Notes under the pieces: generated by a model
Database searches by the model: none
Seen by the model: the letters and a program-made list of their open reading frames with translations, nothing else
What the model was told of the DNA's origin: nothing
Translations under genes and position numbers: made by a program
Shown: one piece after another, positions 40,892-48,754 of the stretch
How the letters are laid out: each line of letters starts with the position of its first letter
Position numbering within the stretch: position 1 is the first letter of the stretch
Source of the DNA: Magnetococcales bacterium
Lineage (GTDB): Bacteria; Pseudomonadota; Magnetococcia; Magnetococcales; Magnetaquicoccaceae
Assembly (NCBI GenBank): GCA_015231375.1
Contig: JADGBT010000001.1
Coordinates: 1-64,000 of the forward strand
Direction of reading: 5' to 3'
Length of the DNA: 64,000 nt

Positions 40892-41467
40892 ATGGCAGAC
40901 GATGCGGAGCAGGAGTCGGGAGGCGGCAAAGGAGGATTGATGAAAATCATCTTCCCGGTGATCGCCTTGTTGTTGGGAGTGGGTGGTGGGTATGTTCTCG
41001 GGTCGTCCATGGGTGGCAAGCAGGCCGCCGAGTCCGAGAAACTGGAACCCACGCCAGAGCAGAAATCCAGAAAACCCGAAGAGATGGTCGGGGTGATGTT
41101 CAAGCTGGACCCGTTCGTGGTCAACCTGAACGAGCCCAAGGGCAACCGTTATCTCAAGACCACCATTCAGTTGGAAATGGATGACGGCGGCAAAAAAAGC
41201 GAATCCGCCGGCAAGGGCGAAGAAAAGAAAGAAGGCAAGGAGGGGGCCGCTTCTGTCAGCAAGTCGCCCCTGGAACAGGAACTGGAACGGCGCAAGCCCC
41301 AGTTGCAGGATGTGATCCTGGCGCTTCTGACCTCGAAATCCTCCCGGGAGTTGCAGGCCCTGGAAGGGAAGTTCCGGCTGCGTGAAGAGTTGTTGGCCAG
41401 GATCAATGCGCTCCTGGTGAATGGTTCCATCACCCGGGTCTACTTCACGGAATTCGTCATTCAATAA
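40892..41467 (+). CDS. fliL: Flagellar basal body-associated protein FliL
   Basis: The 191-residue single-pass protein has a cytoplasmic N-terminus, a membrane helix (LMKIIFPVIALLLGVGGGYVLG) and a periplasmic FliL domain (FKLDPFVVNLNEPKGNRYLKTTIQLEMDD, VKSSRELQALEGKFRLREELLARINALL). A Lys/Glu-rich insertion (KGEEKKEGKEGAA) is present. FliL stabilises the stator around the motor. AAGGAAGGG lies upstream and fliM follows after 30 nt. Confidence 0.93.
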   Translation: MADDAEQESGGGKGGLMKIIFPVIALLLGVGGGYVLGSSMGGKQAAESEKLEPTPEQKSRKPEEMVGVMFKLDPFVVNLNEPKGNRYLKTTIQLEMDDGGKKSESAGKGEEKKEGKEGAASVSKSPLEQELERRKPQLQDVILALLTSKSSRELQALEGKFRLREELLARINALLVNGSITRVYFTEFVIQ

Positions 41468-41497
41468 TCGGGCGGTTGATTCTCGATCGGAAATACG

Positions 41498-42493
41498 ATG
41501 ACTCAGATTCTTTCTTCGGAAGAGATTGACGCCCTGATGGCAGGGCTGGACGAAGGCTCTCTCAGCCTCGACGGTGGCGAGGAGAGCGCCAAGTCCGAAA
41601 AGGAAGAAAAAAAGGTCACCTCCTTTTTCTTTGGGCAAAAGACGGCCATTCGGGTCGGCGCCTTGCCCGGATTGGACCTGATCAACGAACATCTGGCCTC
41701 GCAACTCTCCTTCAAGCTCACCCAGAAGGTGGGACGCGAGGTGCATGTGCAGCCCAAATCCACGACCAACCAGATTTTCGGTCGTTTTCTGCACGGTCTG
41801 GATCCGCCGATCTTCATCAACATCCTGCGGGTCGAGCCTTCGCAGTCCATGAGCCTGCTGGCCATCGACGGCGAGGTTGTGTACCATATTCTCGAAGGCT
41901 TTTTCGGGGGGTCCGGGGATTCGGAACGACCGTTCCGCAACTTTTCCCCCTTCGAGATGAAGGTCATCGACCGCATCATGGACGTGACCCGGGAGCAGAT
42001 CGAACTCTCGTGGAAGAAACTCGACAACTCGTTCAAGCTGGTGCTGACCCGCTGGGAGAATCAGCCCCAGTTCGCGGCGGTGATGCCTCTGGACGAAACG
42101 GTGTTTCTCATCTCCTTTGCCGTGGAAGTGGGAGATTCCGAAGGGACGTTGACCATCTGTTATCCTTCGGTGATTCTGGAACTCTTCAAGCAACAGTTGA
42201 AGGTGGGTTTCCAGCAGAAGGATCTGGTGGAAGGCTCTTCGGCCTGGATCGAAACCCTGTTCCATCAACTGGGTCTGGTGCCGCTCGAACTCTCCCCGGT
42301 GGTCTCGCGGGAGCGCATGTCGGTGCGGGAGATGTTGAATCTGCAAGTGGGAGACGTGCTGCCTTTGACCCATGACCTCTCGGAAGAGATGGACGTGGAA
42401 GTGGAAGGACAGGCCAAATACAAAGGACTCGCCGGGATCGTGGATGGCAAGCGGGCGATCCGCATCACCCAGAAGCTCCCGCTCGACAAGTGA
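41498..42493 (+). CDS. fliM: Flagellar motor switch protein FliM
   Basis: The 331-residue protein starts with the CheY-P binding peptide LSSEEIDALMAGL. The middle CheC-like domain (LPGLDLINEHLASQLSFKLTQKVGREV) and a C-terminal SpoA domain (LNLQVGDVLPLTHDLSEEMDVEVEGQAKYKG) follow. It forms the C-ring with FliN and FliG and receives the signal from the cheY products. Confidence 0.96.
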   Translation: MTQILSSEEIDALMAGLDEGSLSLDGGEESAKSEKEEKKVTSFFFGQKTAIRVGALPGLDLINEHLASQLSFKLTQKVGREVHVQPKSTTNQIFGRFLHGLDPPIFINILRVEPSQSMSLLAIDGEVVYHILEGFFGGSGDSERPFRNFSPFEMKVIDRIMDVTREQIELSWKKLDNSFKLVLTRWENQPQFAAVMPLDETVFLISFAVEVGDSEGTLTICYPSVILELFKQQLKVGFQQKDLVEGSSAWIETLFHQLGLVPLELSPVVSRERMSVREMLNLQVGDVLPLTHDLSEEMDVEVEGQAKYKGLAGIVDGKRAIRITQKLPLDK

Positions 42494-42530
42494 CACGCAC
42501 AAACGGTTAATGATGGGAAACGAGGATACT

Positions 42531-42899
42531 ATGGACGATTCGGGTGCGTTGTTGGATCCCAATATTCTCAGGGAACTGGAAATGGGAGGAGACAAACCGA
42601 GCAGCAGCATGGGAGCCTTGGGCGCGGATGGCATGCCCAAGAACATGGAACTCCTCATGGATGTGCCCCTGGAGGTTTCGGTGCGCCTCGGACAGGTGAA
42701 GATGCAGATTCGTGACCTGTTGAAACTCAACAAGGGTGCCTTGATCGAGTTGGGCAAGGAGGCGGACGATCCGCTGGAAATCCACGTCAACAACCGTCTG
42801 CTGGCCTATGGCGAAGTGGTGATGATCAAGGACAAACTCGGCATCCGCATCACCGACATCGTTTCTTTGGCCGAACGGCTGGAGAATCTGCGCCGATGA
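42531..42899 (+). CDS. fliN: Flagellar motor switch protein FliN
   Basis: The 122-residue protein has an N-terminal variable part and the SpoA domain (ELLMDVPLEVSVRLGQVKMQIRDLLKLNKGALIELGKEADDPLEIHVNNRLLAYGEVVMIKDKLGIRITDI). Start ATG 42531 is chosen because ACGAGGA lies about 5 nt upstream; ATG 42510 is also open. The stop overlaps fliO by ATGA. Confidence 0.94.
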   Translation: MDDSGALLDPNILRELEMGGDKPSSSMGALGADGMPKNMELLMDVPLEVSVRLGQVKMQIRDLLKLNKGALIELGKEADDPLEIHVNNRLLAYGEVVMIKDKLGIRITDIVSLAERLENLRR

Positions 42900-43294
42900 G
42901 GCCGATGACGGGGCGTGTCTCCCGGCGAAGCGTGATCCTGGCCGGAGTCGGATGGCTGGCGGCGTGGGGTTCTGCGGTGTGGACCACGGCGGCGTGGGCC
43001 TCGACGGGTGTCGATTCGGTGGACTACACCGGGGATGCGGCGCGTGTGGCCGGATACCTGTTGCTGCTCATGGCCTTGGGAGCGGTCGCCGTGCGCGTGA
43101 GCCAGAAATATTCTCCCCGTTTGGGAGGAGGGGGTCCGATCCGCATCGAGGACGGACGCAATTTTTCGCCCGGGGTGGGGGTTCGTCTGGTGCGGGTGGG
43201 ATCCCGCGCTTGGCTGCTCGGCGTCTCCCGGGATCGCGTCACGCTGCTGGCCGAAATGGCGCCCGAGGATCTTCCTCCCGTGAAGGATCCTTGA
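42896..43294 (+). CDS. fliO: Flagellar biosynthetic protein FliO
   Basis: The 132-residue protein has an N-terminal signal-like hydrophobic stretch (SVILAGVGWLAAWGSAVWTTAAWA), a membrane helix (VAGYLLLLMALGAVAVRV) and a cytoplasmic FliO domain (RIEDGRNFSPGVGVRLVRVGSRAWLLGVSRDRVTLLAEM). FliO helps FliP assemble into the export gate. Position between fliN and fliP supports the call. Its final residues (VKDP) lie in a duplicated junction shared with fliP. Confidence 0.85.
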   Translation: MRPMTGRVSRRSVILAGVGWLAAWGSAVWTTAAWASTGVDSVDYTGDAARVAGYLLLLMALGAVAVRVSQKYSPRLGGGGPIRIEDGRNFSPGVGVRLVRVGSRAWLLGVSRDRVTLLAEMAPEDLPPVKDP

Positions 43295-43352
43295 TGGGTA
43301 TGAAGCCACGCGTCATGACAAGGATCCTTGATGGCATGAAGCCACGCGCCAC
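43283..43352 (+). repeat. Imperfect tandem duplication at the fliO/fliP junction
   Basis: AAGGATCCTTGATGG begins at 43283 and again at 43320. Each copy runs on into ATGAAGCCACGCG (from 43300 and 43336). The two ATGAAG sites are 36 nt apart, so the fliP frame is kept and three in-frame ATGs with similar sequence result (43294, 43300, 43336). One base (GGGT against GGC) differs between the copies. Confidence 0.9.
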
Positions 43353-44112
43353 GATTCTGGTTGTGTTGTCGGTTCTGGCGGCCACCTGCTGGCTGGTCTG
43401 GCCCCAGTGGGTGGAGGCGGCCACCGTGGCCTTGCCCGGCGTGAAGCTCTCCACCGGGGATGCCGCCGGTCGCGCCGATCCGGAACAGGTGGGGGTCGGA
43501 CTCCAGATTCTGGGGTTCATGACCCTGTTTTCCCTGGCCCCGGCCCTGTTGATCATGGTGACCTCCTTCACGCGGGTGATCGTGGTCATGTCGTTTGTCC
43601 GTCAGGCCATGGGCTTGCAGGGACAACCCCCCAATCAGGTTCTGATCTCCCTGGCTTTGTTCATCACCTTTTTTGTCATGGGGCCGGTGTTCGATCGGGT
43701 CAACCAGGACTCCATCCAACCCTATCTGGCCAAGTCCATCGGCGAGGAGCAGGCCCTGGAACGGGCGGTGGCTCCGATTCGCGCCTTCATGCTGCGTCAG
43801 ACGCGGGCCAAGGATCTGGAACTGTTCATGCGTCTGGCCGGCATCAAACAGGTGCCCAGCCCGGCTGAAATCCCTTTGCGTCTGGTGGTTCCCGCCTTCA
43901 TGATCTCGGAACTCAAAACCGCGTTCCAGATCGGTTTCATGATCTATCTGCCCTTCTTGATCATCGACATGGTGGTGGCCAGCGTGGTCATGTCCATGGG
44001 CATGATGATGCTCCCGCCCCTGGTGATCTCCATGCCGGTCAAGCTGATCCTCTTTGTCTTGGTGGATGGGTGGGCTTTGGTGGTCGGTTCTTTGGTGCAA
44101 TCCTTCAAGTAA
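43294..44112 (+). CDS. fliP: Flagellar export apparatus protein FliP
   Basis: The 272-residue export-gate subunit has a signal peptide (ILVVLSVLAATCWLVWPQWVEA), FMTLFSLAPALLIMVTSFTRVIVVMSFVRQAMGLQ, ALFITFFVMGPVFDRVN, and the FliP C-terminal signature (FMIYLPFLIIDMVVASVVMSMGMMMLPP). The start is ambiguous because of the junction duplication: ATG 43294 overlaps the fliO stop by 1 nt, and 43300 or 43336 are alternatives. The usual downstream partners fliQ, fliR and flhB are not here; pheA follows. Confidence 0.95.
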   Translation: MGMKPRVMTRILDGMKPRATILVVLSVLAATCWLVWPQWVEAATVALPGVKLSTGDAAGRADPEQVGVGLQILGFMTLFSLAPALLIMVTSFTRVIVVMSFVRQAMGLQGQPPNQVLISLALFITFFVMGPVFDRVNQDSIQPYLAKSIGEEQALERAVAPIRAFMLRQTRAKDLELFMRLAGIKQVPSPAEIPLRLVVPAFMISELKTAFQIGFMIYLPFLIIDMVVASVVMSMGMMMLPPLVISMPVKLILFVLVDGWALVVGSLVQSFK

Positions 44113-44264
44113 AGAGTTCCCGCAGCGCCGTGACCAGGATCTCTGGTGTCTGCTGCGATGAACGTGTAGAATGCCCTTTTGATTCAGATCCAACGTCCCC
44201 GAGGTCGGTGTGACGCGTGGTGCGTGTTTCGGGTGTCTACTCTTGCGTCGAATGCGATTGATCC

Positions 44265-45374
44265 ATGGCGACCGTCGAACTCCCACATTCGGAAGAACAG
44301 ACCCTCTTGGGCTTGAGGCAGGCCATCGATGCCATCGACGATCACATCCATGACCTGCTCATGGCGCGGGTCGAACGGGTGATGGAGGTGGGGCGGCTCA
44401 AGGGCAAGGGGAGCGCTTCGGATCTGTCGTTTTACCGCCCGGAGCGTGAAGCCTCGATCCATCGCCGTCTGGAGGCCCGTCACCAGGGCGCGCTGCCCAA
44501 GGCCGCCTTGCATCGGATCTACCGGGAGATCATCTCCGCCTCCTTGAGCCTGGAAAAACGGCTGTCGGTGGTCTATCTCGGTTCCGAGCACGCCTTCACC
44601 CATCTGGCGGCCCTCAAGCAGTTCGGTTCTTCGTGTCATCTCACCTCCGCCGCTTCCATCGACGCCTTGTTTCACGAGGTGGAAGTGAGTCGGGCCGATT
44701 TCGGCGTGGCCCCGGTGGAAAACTCCAACGACGGCATGATCACCCATACCCTGGATCGGTTCGTGGACTCGCCTTTGTCGATTCGCGGCGAAATCTATCT
44801 GGAAGTCTCCTACGCCTTGTTGTCCGGCGCGGGCGCCATCGACGCGGTGCGGGTGCTGGTGGGCACCCGGTTGGGATTGACCCGCTGCCGGGCCTGGATC
44901 GAACGCGTTTTGCCCGGTGTGGCGACCCGCATGGTCGAAAGCATGGCCGAGGCGGTCCGGGTGGCCCGGGAAGAGACCGGAGCCGCGTTCATCGCCCCCA
45001 CCCCGCTGGCCGATCTGGAGGGCTTCGAGTTGTTGGCCGAGCATATCGAGGATCGGGCCGAAGAGACCCGTTTTCTGGTGATCGGTCGCGGCGATCCGAG
45101 CCGTTCGGGCCGGGACAAGACCAGTGTGATGTTCGCGTTGCGGGATCAGCCGGGTTTTTTGCATCAGGTGTTGGGGATCTTCGCCCGGCGCCAGATCAAT
45201 CTGAGCCGGATCGAATCCCGTCCCTCCCGCAAGCAGGCCTGGGAGTATCTGTTTTTCCTGGATCTGGCCGGACACATGAGCGATCCTCCGGTGGCCGGGG
45301 CGCTGGAAGAGTTGATGGCTCTGGCCGGGGTGACGGTACGGATTCTCGGTTCCTATCCCGTGCGCGCCTTGTGA
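44265..45374 (+). CDS. pheA: Chorismate mutase/prephenate dehydratase (P-protein)
   Basis: This bifunctional enzyme makes phenylpyruvate from chorismate. The 369 residues comprise an AroQ chorismate mutase domain (LRQAIDAIDDHIHDLLMARVERVMEVGRLK), a prephenate dehydratase domain and an ACT domain (ALRDQPGFLHQVLGIFARRQINLSRIESRPS). The dehydratase motifs are somewhat diverged: VVYLGSEHAFTH instead of YLGPEGTF, but PVENSNDGMITHTLD and ETRFLVIG are kept. The ACT domain predicts feedback inhibition by phenylalanine. tyrA follows after 32 nt. Confidence 0.94.
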   Translation: MATVELPHSEEQTLLGLRQAIDAIDDHIHDLLMARVERVMEVGRLKGKGSASDLSFYRPEREASIHRRLEARHQGALPKAALHRIYREIISASLSLEKRLSVVYLGSEHAFTHLAALKQFGSSCHLTSAASIDALFHEVEVSRADFGVAPVENSNDGMITHTLDRFVDSPLSIRGEIYLEVSYALLSGAGAIDAVRVLVGTRLGLTRCRAWIERVLPGVATRMVESMAEAVRVAREETGAAFIAPTPLADLEGFELLAEHIEDRAEETRFLVIGRGDPSRSGRDKTSVMFALRDQPGFLHQVLGIFARRQINLSRIESRPSRKQAWEYLFFLDLAGHMSDPPVAGALEELMALAGVTVRILGSYPVRAL

Positions 45375-45406
45375 TCCTTTCGACAACCGTGAAAGATTGT
45401 GCCAAG

Positions 45407-46303
45407 ATGTCTTTTTTCATTAAGCGTTTGACGATTATCGGAGTCGGCCTGATCGGCGGTTCTTTGGCCCGTGCGCTCAAGGCCAGGCAGATGGTGGGAG
45501 AGGTGGTGGGGGTGAACCGTACCCGCGACTCTTTGGCCAAGGCCCTGGAACTGGGGGTGATCGACCGTTGCACCACTTCGGCTTCCGAAGGGGTGCGGGG
45601 GGCCGAGTTGGTGCTGGTGGCCACTCCGGTGTTGACCATTCCCCGCATCGTCGAGGATTTCGCCCAGGCGTTGGATTCCGGTTGTGTGGTGACCGACGCG
45701 GGGAGCGTCAAGGGAACCGTGGTCGCTCCTTGCGAGGCGTTGATGCCGCAGGGGGTTCATTTCGTCGGGGGGCATCCCATTGCCGGCACCGAGCATTCCG
45801 GGGTGGAGGCCTCTTTCGCCACCCTTTACAAGGGAAGCCGGACCATTCTGACCCCCACGGCCACGACCGACCCCGGCGCGTTGGAGTTGGTGCGGCGCAT
45901 GTGGGAGGCGGTGGGGTCTCATGTCGAAACCATGGAGGTGGTCACCCATGACCGGGTGTTGGGAGCGACCAGTCATTTGCCGCATCTGATCGCGTACAAT
46001 GTGGTCAACACGTTGTCCGACCTGGAGGACGACATTCGCGCCGAGGTGTTCCGGTACGCCGCCGGGGGATTTCGTGATTTCACCCGCATCGCCTCGTCGG
46101 ATCCGGCCATGTGGCGGGATATTTGTCTGTCCAATCGCGAGTCGATCCTGGACATTCTGACCCGCTTCCGGGATGCTTTGGAGGTCTTGACCCAACGGGT
46201 GCGGGATGGGGATCGGGATGGGCTGTATGGAACTTTCGCCCGTTCCAAGCGCACCCGCGACGGCATTCTTCAGGCCCACAAAAAGAAAGTGGAATCGGAA
46301 TAG
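45407..46303 (+). CDS. tyrA: Prephenate/arogenate dehydrogenase TyrA
   Basis: TyrA makes the tyrosine precursor. The 298-residue protein has the NAD-binding loop LTIIGVGLIGGSLARALK, CVVTDAGSVKGTVV, FVGGHPIAGTEHSGVEAS, and the C-terminal dimerisation helices (GATSHLPHLIAYNVVNTL, GGFRDFTRIASSDPAMWRDI). There is no fused mutase domain, so it acts alone. ATG 45407 is chosen; GTG 45371, overlapping the pheA stop, is an alternative. A dispersed hairpin begins 40 nt after the stop. Confidence 0.94.
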   Translation: MSFFIKRLTIIGVGLIGGSLARALKARQMVGEVVGVNRTRDSLAKALELGVIDRCTTSASEGVRGAELVLVATPVLTIPRIVEDFAQALDSGCVVTDAGSVKGTVVAPCEALMPQGVHFVGGHPIAGTEHSGVEASFATLYKGSRTILTPTATTDPGALELVRRMWEAVGSHVETMEVVTHDRVLGATSHLPHLIAYNVVNTLSDLEDDIRAEVFRYAAGGFRDFTRIASSDPAMWRDICLSNRESILDILTRFRDALEVLTQRVRDGDRDGLYGTFARSKRTRDGILQAHKKKVESE

Positions 46304-46343
46304 GCGGAATGGATCCTTCCACTATTGAAAAAAAAGAGAGGGT

Positions 46344-46363
46344 CTGGGAGATTCATCTCCCAG
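46344..46363 (+). terminator. Dispersed hairpin, copy 4 (after tyrA)
   Basis: CTGGGAGATTCATCTCCCAG has an 8-bp stem with two compensatory changes relative to copy 2 and the same TTCA loop. It is followed by GGTTTTGATTTTTTT. Confidence 0.8.
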
Positions 46364-46445
46364 GGTTTTGATTTTTTTGCTTTTTTGTTTTTAAGAAATT
46401 AAATTTTTCTTATTTTTGAAAGTCAAAATTTTTAAAGTCAAAACC

Positions 46446-46465
46446 CTGGGGGAAGAATCCCCCAG
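46446..46465 (-). terminator. Dispersed hairpin, copy 5 (inverted, upstream of aroA)
   Basis: Read on the minus strand it is CTGGGGGATTCTTCCCCCAG, with a TTCT loop. No minus-strand gene ends here, so this copy is not explained by a local terminator need. It could reduce read-through either way into aroA or act as an RNA structure. Confidence 0.7.
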
Positions 46466-46518
46466 ACCCTCTCTTTTTTTTTAATGGTTTCAAACTTTTT
46501 TTCGAATCGTTTGCGGTG

Positions 46519-47853
46519 ATGCCAGTGGAATCCAGATTGATCGCCCACCCCTGTGGGCCGTTGCGTGGGGAGATCGAGCTTCCCGGAGACAAATCCATCT
46601 CCCATCGGGCGGTGATTTTCGGCGCCCTGGCGGACGGGATGAGCGTCATCCATCATCTGCTCGAAGGCGAGGATGTCTTGCGTACCGTGGCCGCCTTCCG
46701 GGCCATGGGGGTGCCGATCCAACGCGATGAAACAGGCGTGTGGCGCATTCAGGGGGTGGGAATCGATGGCCTGGGCGAACCCATGGACATCCTGGACATG
46801 GGCAACTCCGGCACTGGCATTCGTCTGTTGGCGGGACTTCTGGCGGGTCAACCTTTTTTTTCCGTGCTGACCGGGGACGAGAGTCTGCGCAGTCGTCCCA
46901 TGAGACGGGTGGCCGTGCCCCTGGCGCGCATGGGAGCCCGTCTGCTGGGCCGGGACAACAGCCGTTTCGCGCCGTTGGCGATCCAGGGCACGGAATTGAT
47001 CGGCATCGATTACATCAGTCCGGTGGCCTCGGCCCAGGTGAAGACCGCGCTGCTGCTGGCGGGTCTGACCGCTGCGGGGCGCACCTCGGTGACCGAACCG
47101 GCTCTGTCCCGTGATCACACCGAACGCATGCTCGCCGCTTTCGGCGTGGAGGTGGAACAAAACGGCTTGACCGTGGCGGTTCAAGGCCGCCCGCGTCTGC
47201 GGGGGCTGGAATTGACCGTGCCGGGTGACATCTCCAGCGCCGCCTTTCCCATGGTGGCGGCCCTGTTGGTGCCCGGATCGGAGGTGACTTTGACCGGAGT
47301 CGGCATCAATCCCACCCGCACCGGATTGTTGGATCTGCTGCTGGAGATGGGAGCCGACATCACCCTCCTCAACGCCCGCGCCGCTGGTGGAGAGCCGGTG
47401 GCGGATCTGCGGGTGCGCCACTCCCGGTTGACGGGGATCGAGGTTCCCCCCGAGGTGGTGCCGAGGGCCATCGACGAGTTTCCGGTGTTCGCCCTGGCTG
47501 CGGCCTGCGCCGAAGGCGAGACGGTGGTGACTGGCGCCGAGGAGTTGCGGGTCAAAGAGAGCGACCGGATTCGCGCCATCGCCTTGGGATTGGGGAGCCA
47601 GGGGGCCAGGATCGAGGAGTTGCCGGACGGTCTGCGCATTCAGGGGCGTCCCGAGGGGCTGGACGGTGGCGGAGTCGCCGAGGCCTTCGGGGATCACCGG
47701 GTGGCCATGACCCTGATGGTCGCCGGACTGGCGGCCCGCCATCCCGTGACCGTGATCGGACGGGCCAATGTGGAGACCTCGTTTCCGGGCTTCGCCGCCA
47801 CCATGATCGGATTGGGAGGACGGATCGAATCCTTGACCGGGGAGCGTGCGTGA
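46519..47853 (+). CDS. aroA: 3-phosphoshikimate 1-carboxyvinyltransferase (EPSP synthase)
   Basis: AroA joins shikimate 3-phosphate and PEP. The 444-residue protein has LPGDKSISHRAVIF, LDMGNSGTGIRLLAGLLAG, ESLRSRPMRRV-type strands, and DEFPVFALAAACAEG with VKESDRIRA, the two-domain inverted alpha/beta barrel motifs. ATG 46519 is preceded by an in-frame GTG at 46516. The stop overlaps the cmk start by one base, so the two are coupled. Confidence 0.96.
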   Translation: MPVESRLIAHPCGPLRGEIELPGDKSISHRAVIFGALADGMSVIHHLLEGEDVLRTVAAFRAMGVPIQRDETGVWRIQGVGIDGLGEPMDILDMGNSGTGIRLLAGLLAGQPFFSVLTGDESLRSRPMRRVAVPLARMGARLLGRDNSRFAPLAIQGTELIGIDYISPVASAQVKTALLLAGLTAAGRTSVTEPALSRDHTERMLAAFGVEVEQNGLTVAVQGRPRLRGLELTVPGDISSAAFPMVAALLVPGSEVTLTGVGINPTRTGLLDLLLEMGADITLLNARAAGGEPVADLRVRHSRLTGIEVPPEVVPRAIDEFPVFALAAACAEGETVVTGAEELRVKESDRIRAIALGLGSQGARIEELPDGLRIQGRPEGLDGGGVAEAFGDHRVAMTLMVAGLAARHPVTVIGRANVETSFPGFAATMIGLGGRIESLTGERA

Positions 47854-48548
47854 TGAAGTCCGGGATTCCCAAGGGGGAACGGGTGGTGGTGGCCGTGGAT
47901 GGACCGGCGGGCGCGGGCAAGGGAGCGGTGTGCCGCGCGGCGGCGTGGCATTTCGGGCTGGCCTATCTGGAAACCGGAGCGCTGTATCGGGCCGTGGGCC
48001 TGATCGCCGCGCGGGCGGGTCTGACGGATCCGGCAGAGTTGGCGCGGGCGGCGGCGGCGATGCCCTTCGCCTATCGCCCTTTGGGAGAAGGACGGCACGG
48101 GGCTTTTTTGGGAGAGGAGGAGGTCTCTTTGGCCTTGCGCGCCGAAGCGGTGGGACAGGCGGCCTCGCGTGTGGCGGCTTTGCCCGAGGTGCGTCAGGCG
48201 CTGCTGGGCTTTCAACGCCGCTACGGCGCGGGTTTGAATCTGATTCTGGATGGCCGGGATGTGGGCAGTGTGGTCTGGCCGGACGCGGATTTGAAAATTT
48301 TTCTGACCGCTTCTCTCGAAGAACGGGCGCGACGCAGGGCTTTGGAGTTGCAAGCGCGGGGAGAAGCTGTTAATTTGGCTGAATTGATCGCCAGCATGGC
48401 CGAGCGGGATGCCCGCGACGCTGGCCGCGTCCACGCTCCCATGGAACCGGCTTTTGGAGCGGTGGTGGTGGATACCACCGCCATGAGCATGGAAGAGAGC
48501 TGCGCAGCCGTGATCGCCCGGATCGCTCCGGTGCTGGGCCGGTCTTGA
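47853..48548 (+). CDS. cmk: Cytidylate kinase
   Basis: The kinase phosphorylates CMP and dCMP. The 231-residue protein has the P-loop VAVDGPAGAGKGAV, YLETGALYRAVGLIA, LDGRDVGSVVWPDADLKIFLTAS and a lid region. The order aroA-cmk-rpsA is classical. The P-loop ends GKG instead of the more common GKS/T, which is tolerated in some kinases. Confidence 0.94.
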   Translation: MKSGIPKGERVVVAVDGPAGAGKGAVCRAAAWHFGLAYLETGALYRAVGLIAARAGLTDPAELARAAAAMPFAYRPLGEGRHGAFLGEEEVSLALRAEAVGQAASRVAALPEVRQALLGFQRRYGAGLNLILDGRDVGSVVWPDADLKIFLTASLEERARRRALELQARGEAVNLAELIASMAERDARDAGRVHAPMEPAFGAVVVDTTAMSMEESCAAVIARIAPVLGRS

Positions 48549-48594
48549 AAGATGGGACCGGTCTGTCAGAAACCTGAAAGCGGATCGAGCTGCC

Positions 48595-48726
48595 GATGCC
48601 TCGAACAGGCATCGAAAACAGGCCGCGAACATGAACCGAAAATGCATCATCGGAACCGGCGTGTCCCGATGTCATGAGAAACCGGTCGGAGGGATCCGAC
48701 GGGTTGCCCTTGGGGAAGTGATCCCC
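48595..48726 (+). other. rpsA leader with three short stem-loops
   Basis: In the 206-nt gap before rpsA I see three small stem-loops. They are GATGCCT/AGGCATC (48595-48613), GTCGGA/TCCGAC (48685-48700) and GGGGA/TCCCC (48712-48726). The last begins close to the AAGGTG ribosome-binding site. S1 is known to repress its own translation through leader structure in E. coli; whether that holds here is inference. Confidence 0.45.
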
Positions 48727-48754
48727 ACAACATTCAACCGAAGGTGCTGGTCCC

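Larger units (their letters stand above)
46322..46495. repeat. Inverted pair of dispersed hairpin elements between tyrA and aroA
   Basis: Two arms (about 46322-46380 and 46436-46495), each with A-tract, 20-nt hairpin and T-tract, are inverted copies separated by an AT-rich spacer. The spacer (TTAAGAAATTAAATTTTTCTT) is itself partly palindromic. The whole 170-nt stretch could fold into one long hairpin. No gene lies in it. Confidence 0.9.
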
